From assembly GCA_002336485.1 (NCBI GenBank), contig DDCZ01000044.1, forward strand, positions 1 through 6,271: a stretch of 6,271 nucleotides of DNA, written 5' to 3'. A model generated the notes under the pieces. That model ran no database searches. It was not told the origin of the DNA and saw only the letters and a list, made by a program, of their open reading frames with translations. The DNA is from Flavobacteriales bacterium UBA1993 (lineage in GTDB: Bacteria > Bacteroidota > Bacteroidia > Flavobacteriales_G > Salibacteraceae). A program made the position numbers and the translations under genes. Positions 5,912 to 6,271 of this stretch are shown one piece after another (position 1 is the first letter of the stretch; each line of letters begins with the position of its first letter).

Positions 5912-6271
5912 CTAAGAGCCTAGAAACGATACCGCCAAAACTGAAGCTCCAGTCAGCCCGATTGCATAGCTTCCTAAAGCCGCGTCACCAACCTTGATTG
6001 GGTCAAAGTAGGAGCCGACCTCCCATGTTAAAATTGCCGCACCTAATGCACTTCCACCCCCAACCATAATACCCGCTCCAGCCGCTGAGACTATTTGGCC
6101 ACCAACGATTGTGACTCTATCGATTGGATGTCGCTTTCGCAAAATGTAAAAATCTTTATACACCCTCTTTTCCTGTTGCGAGCCTTGAGCTCGATAACGC
6201 CGTGGAAGTCTTTCATTTCGCGAAACCTCAGTAATACCAGCTGTGTCAAAGAGCAAAAAGCTGGAATCCGT
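5912..6271 (-). CDS. Uncharacterised glycine-rich membrane protein, 5' end outside the window, ending at an in-frame TAG
   Basis: The frame is open from the right window edge (first codons read TDSSFLLFDTAG) to TAG at 5914-5912, 119 visible residues. The TTG at 6256 is merely an internal Leu codon and not a good start; the true start lies beyond the window. The visible part has a basic, polar region (NERLPRRYRAQGSQQEKR, then LRKRHPIDR) followed by two hydrophobic glycine/alanine-rich stretches (TIVGGQIVSAAGAGIMVGGG and ALGSYAIGLTGASVLAVSFL) linked by EVGSYFDPIKVGD. The glycine spacing suggests tightly packed membrane helices. I recognise no catalytic motif and assign no function. The protein stops abruptly at FLGS at the end of a hydrophobic segment, and the same frame resumes immediately after the stop, so this is probably the 5' portion of a gene carrying a nonsense codon. 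Confidence 0.6.
   Translation of the reverse strand, partial: TDSSFLLFDTAGITEVSRNERLPRRYRAQGSQQEKRVYKDFYILRKRHPIDRVTIVGGQIVSAAGAGIMVGGGSALGAAILTWEVGSYFDPIKVGDAALGSYAIGLTGASVLAVSFLGS

Noticed and set aside
5912..5914. UAG decoded as pyrrolysine or by genome-wide recoding
   Set aside because: Other genes in the window use TAG as a normal stop, the site is in a hydrophobic membrane segment unlike known pyrrolysine proteins, and no pyl genes are visible.

Overview
The window reads as chromosomal DNA from a member of the Bacteroidota, probably a free-living Flavobacteriia or Cytophagia relative. The evidence is a secreted protease with a type IX secretion (T9SS) C-terminal sorting domain, a large DUF5686 outer-membrane protein with an N-terminal carboxypeptidase-like regulatory domain, and TAnnTTTG-like -7 promoter boxes in place of clear Shine-Dalgarno sequences. 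The species cannot be told from the sequence alone. No tRNA, rRNA, CRISPR array, transposase or other mobile element is visible, and coding density is high: no gene-free stretch exceeds about 115 bases.

Layout, left to right. (1) 1-2040, minus strand: 3'-truncated gene for a CarboxypepD_reg-like plus DUF5686 outer-membrane protein. It is open to the window edge and probably starts at a TTG codon. (2) 2041-2153: short divergent control region with overlapping inverted repeats and a TAnnTTTG box only 4 bases before the next start codon. (3) 2154-2618, plus strand: small lipoprotein with one C-terminal CxxCH haem site, resembling class II (c'/c556-like) cytochromes. (4) 2689-3402, plus strand: family 2 glycosyltransferase of the polyprenyl-phosphate sugar transferase type. 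(5) 3399-5585, minus strand: secreted S8 (subtilisin-like) peptidase with a complete catalytic triad and T9SS tail, tail-to-tail with the glycosyltransferase and overlapping it by 4 bases. (6) 5642-6271, minus strand: glycine-rich multi-segment hydrophobic protein whose reading frame is cut by a single in-frame TAG at 5912-5914. Its N-terminus lies beyond the right edge.

Most of the products belong at the cell envelope or outside it (outer membrane, lipoprotein, exported protease, glycolipid-linked sugar transfer). Nothing in the window shows that they form one pathway. The cytochrome and glycosyltransferase genes could share a transcript, as could the interrupted membrane-protein gene and the protease. 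The items most worth a second look are the in-frame TAG, the compact promoter/inverted-repeat region before the cytochrome gene, and the unusual haem-site tail of that cytochrome. I see no clearly new multi-gene system here.
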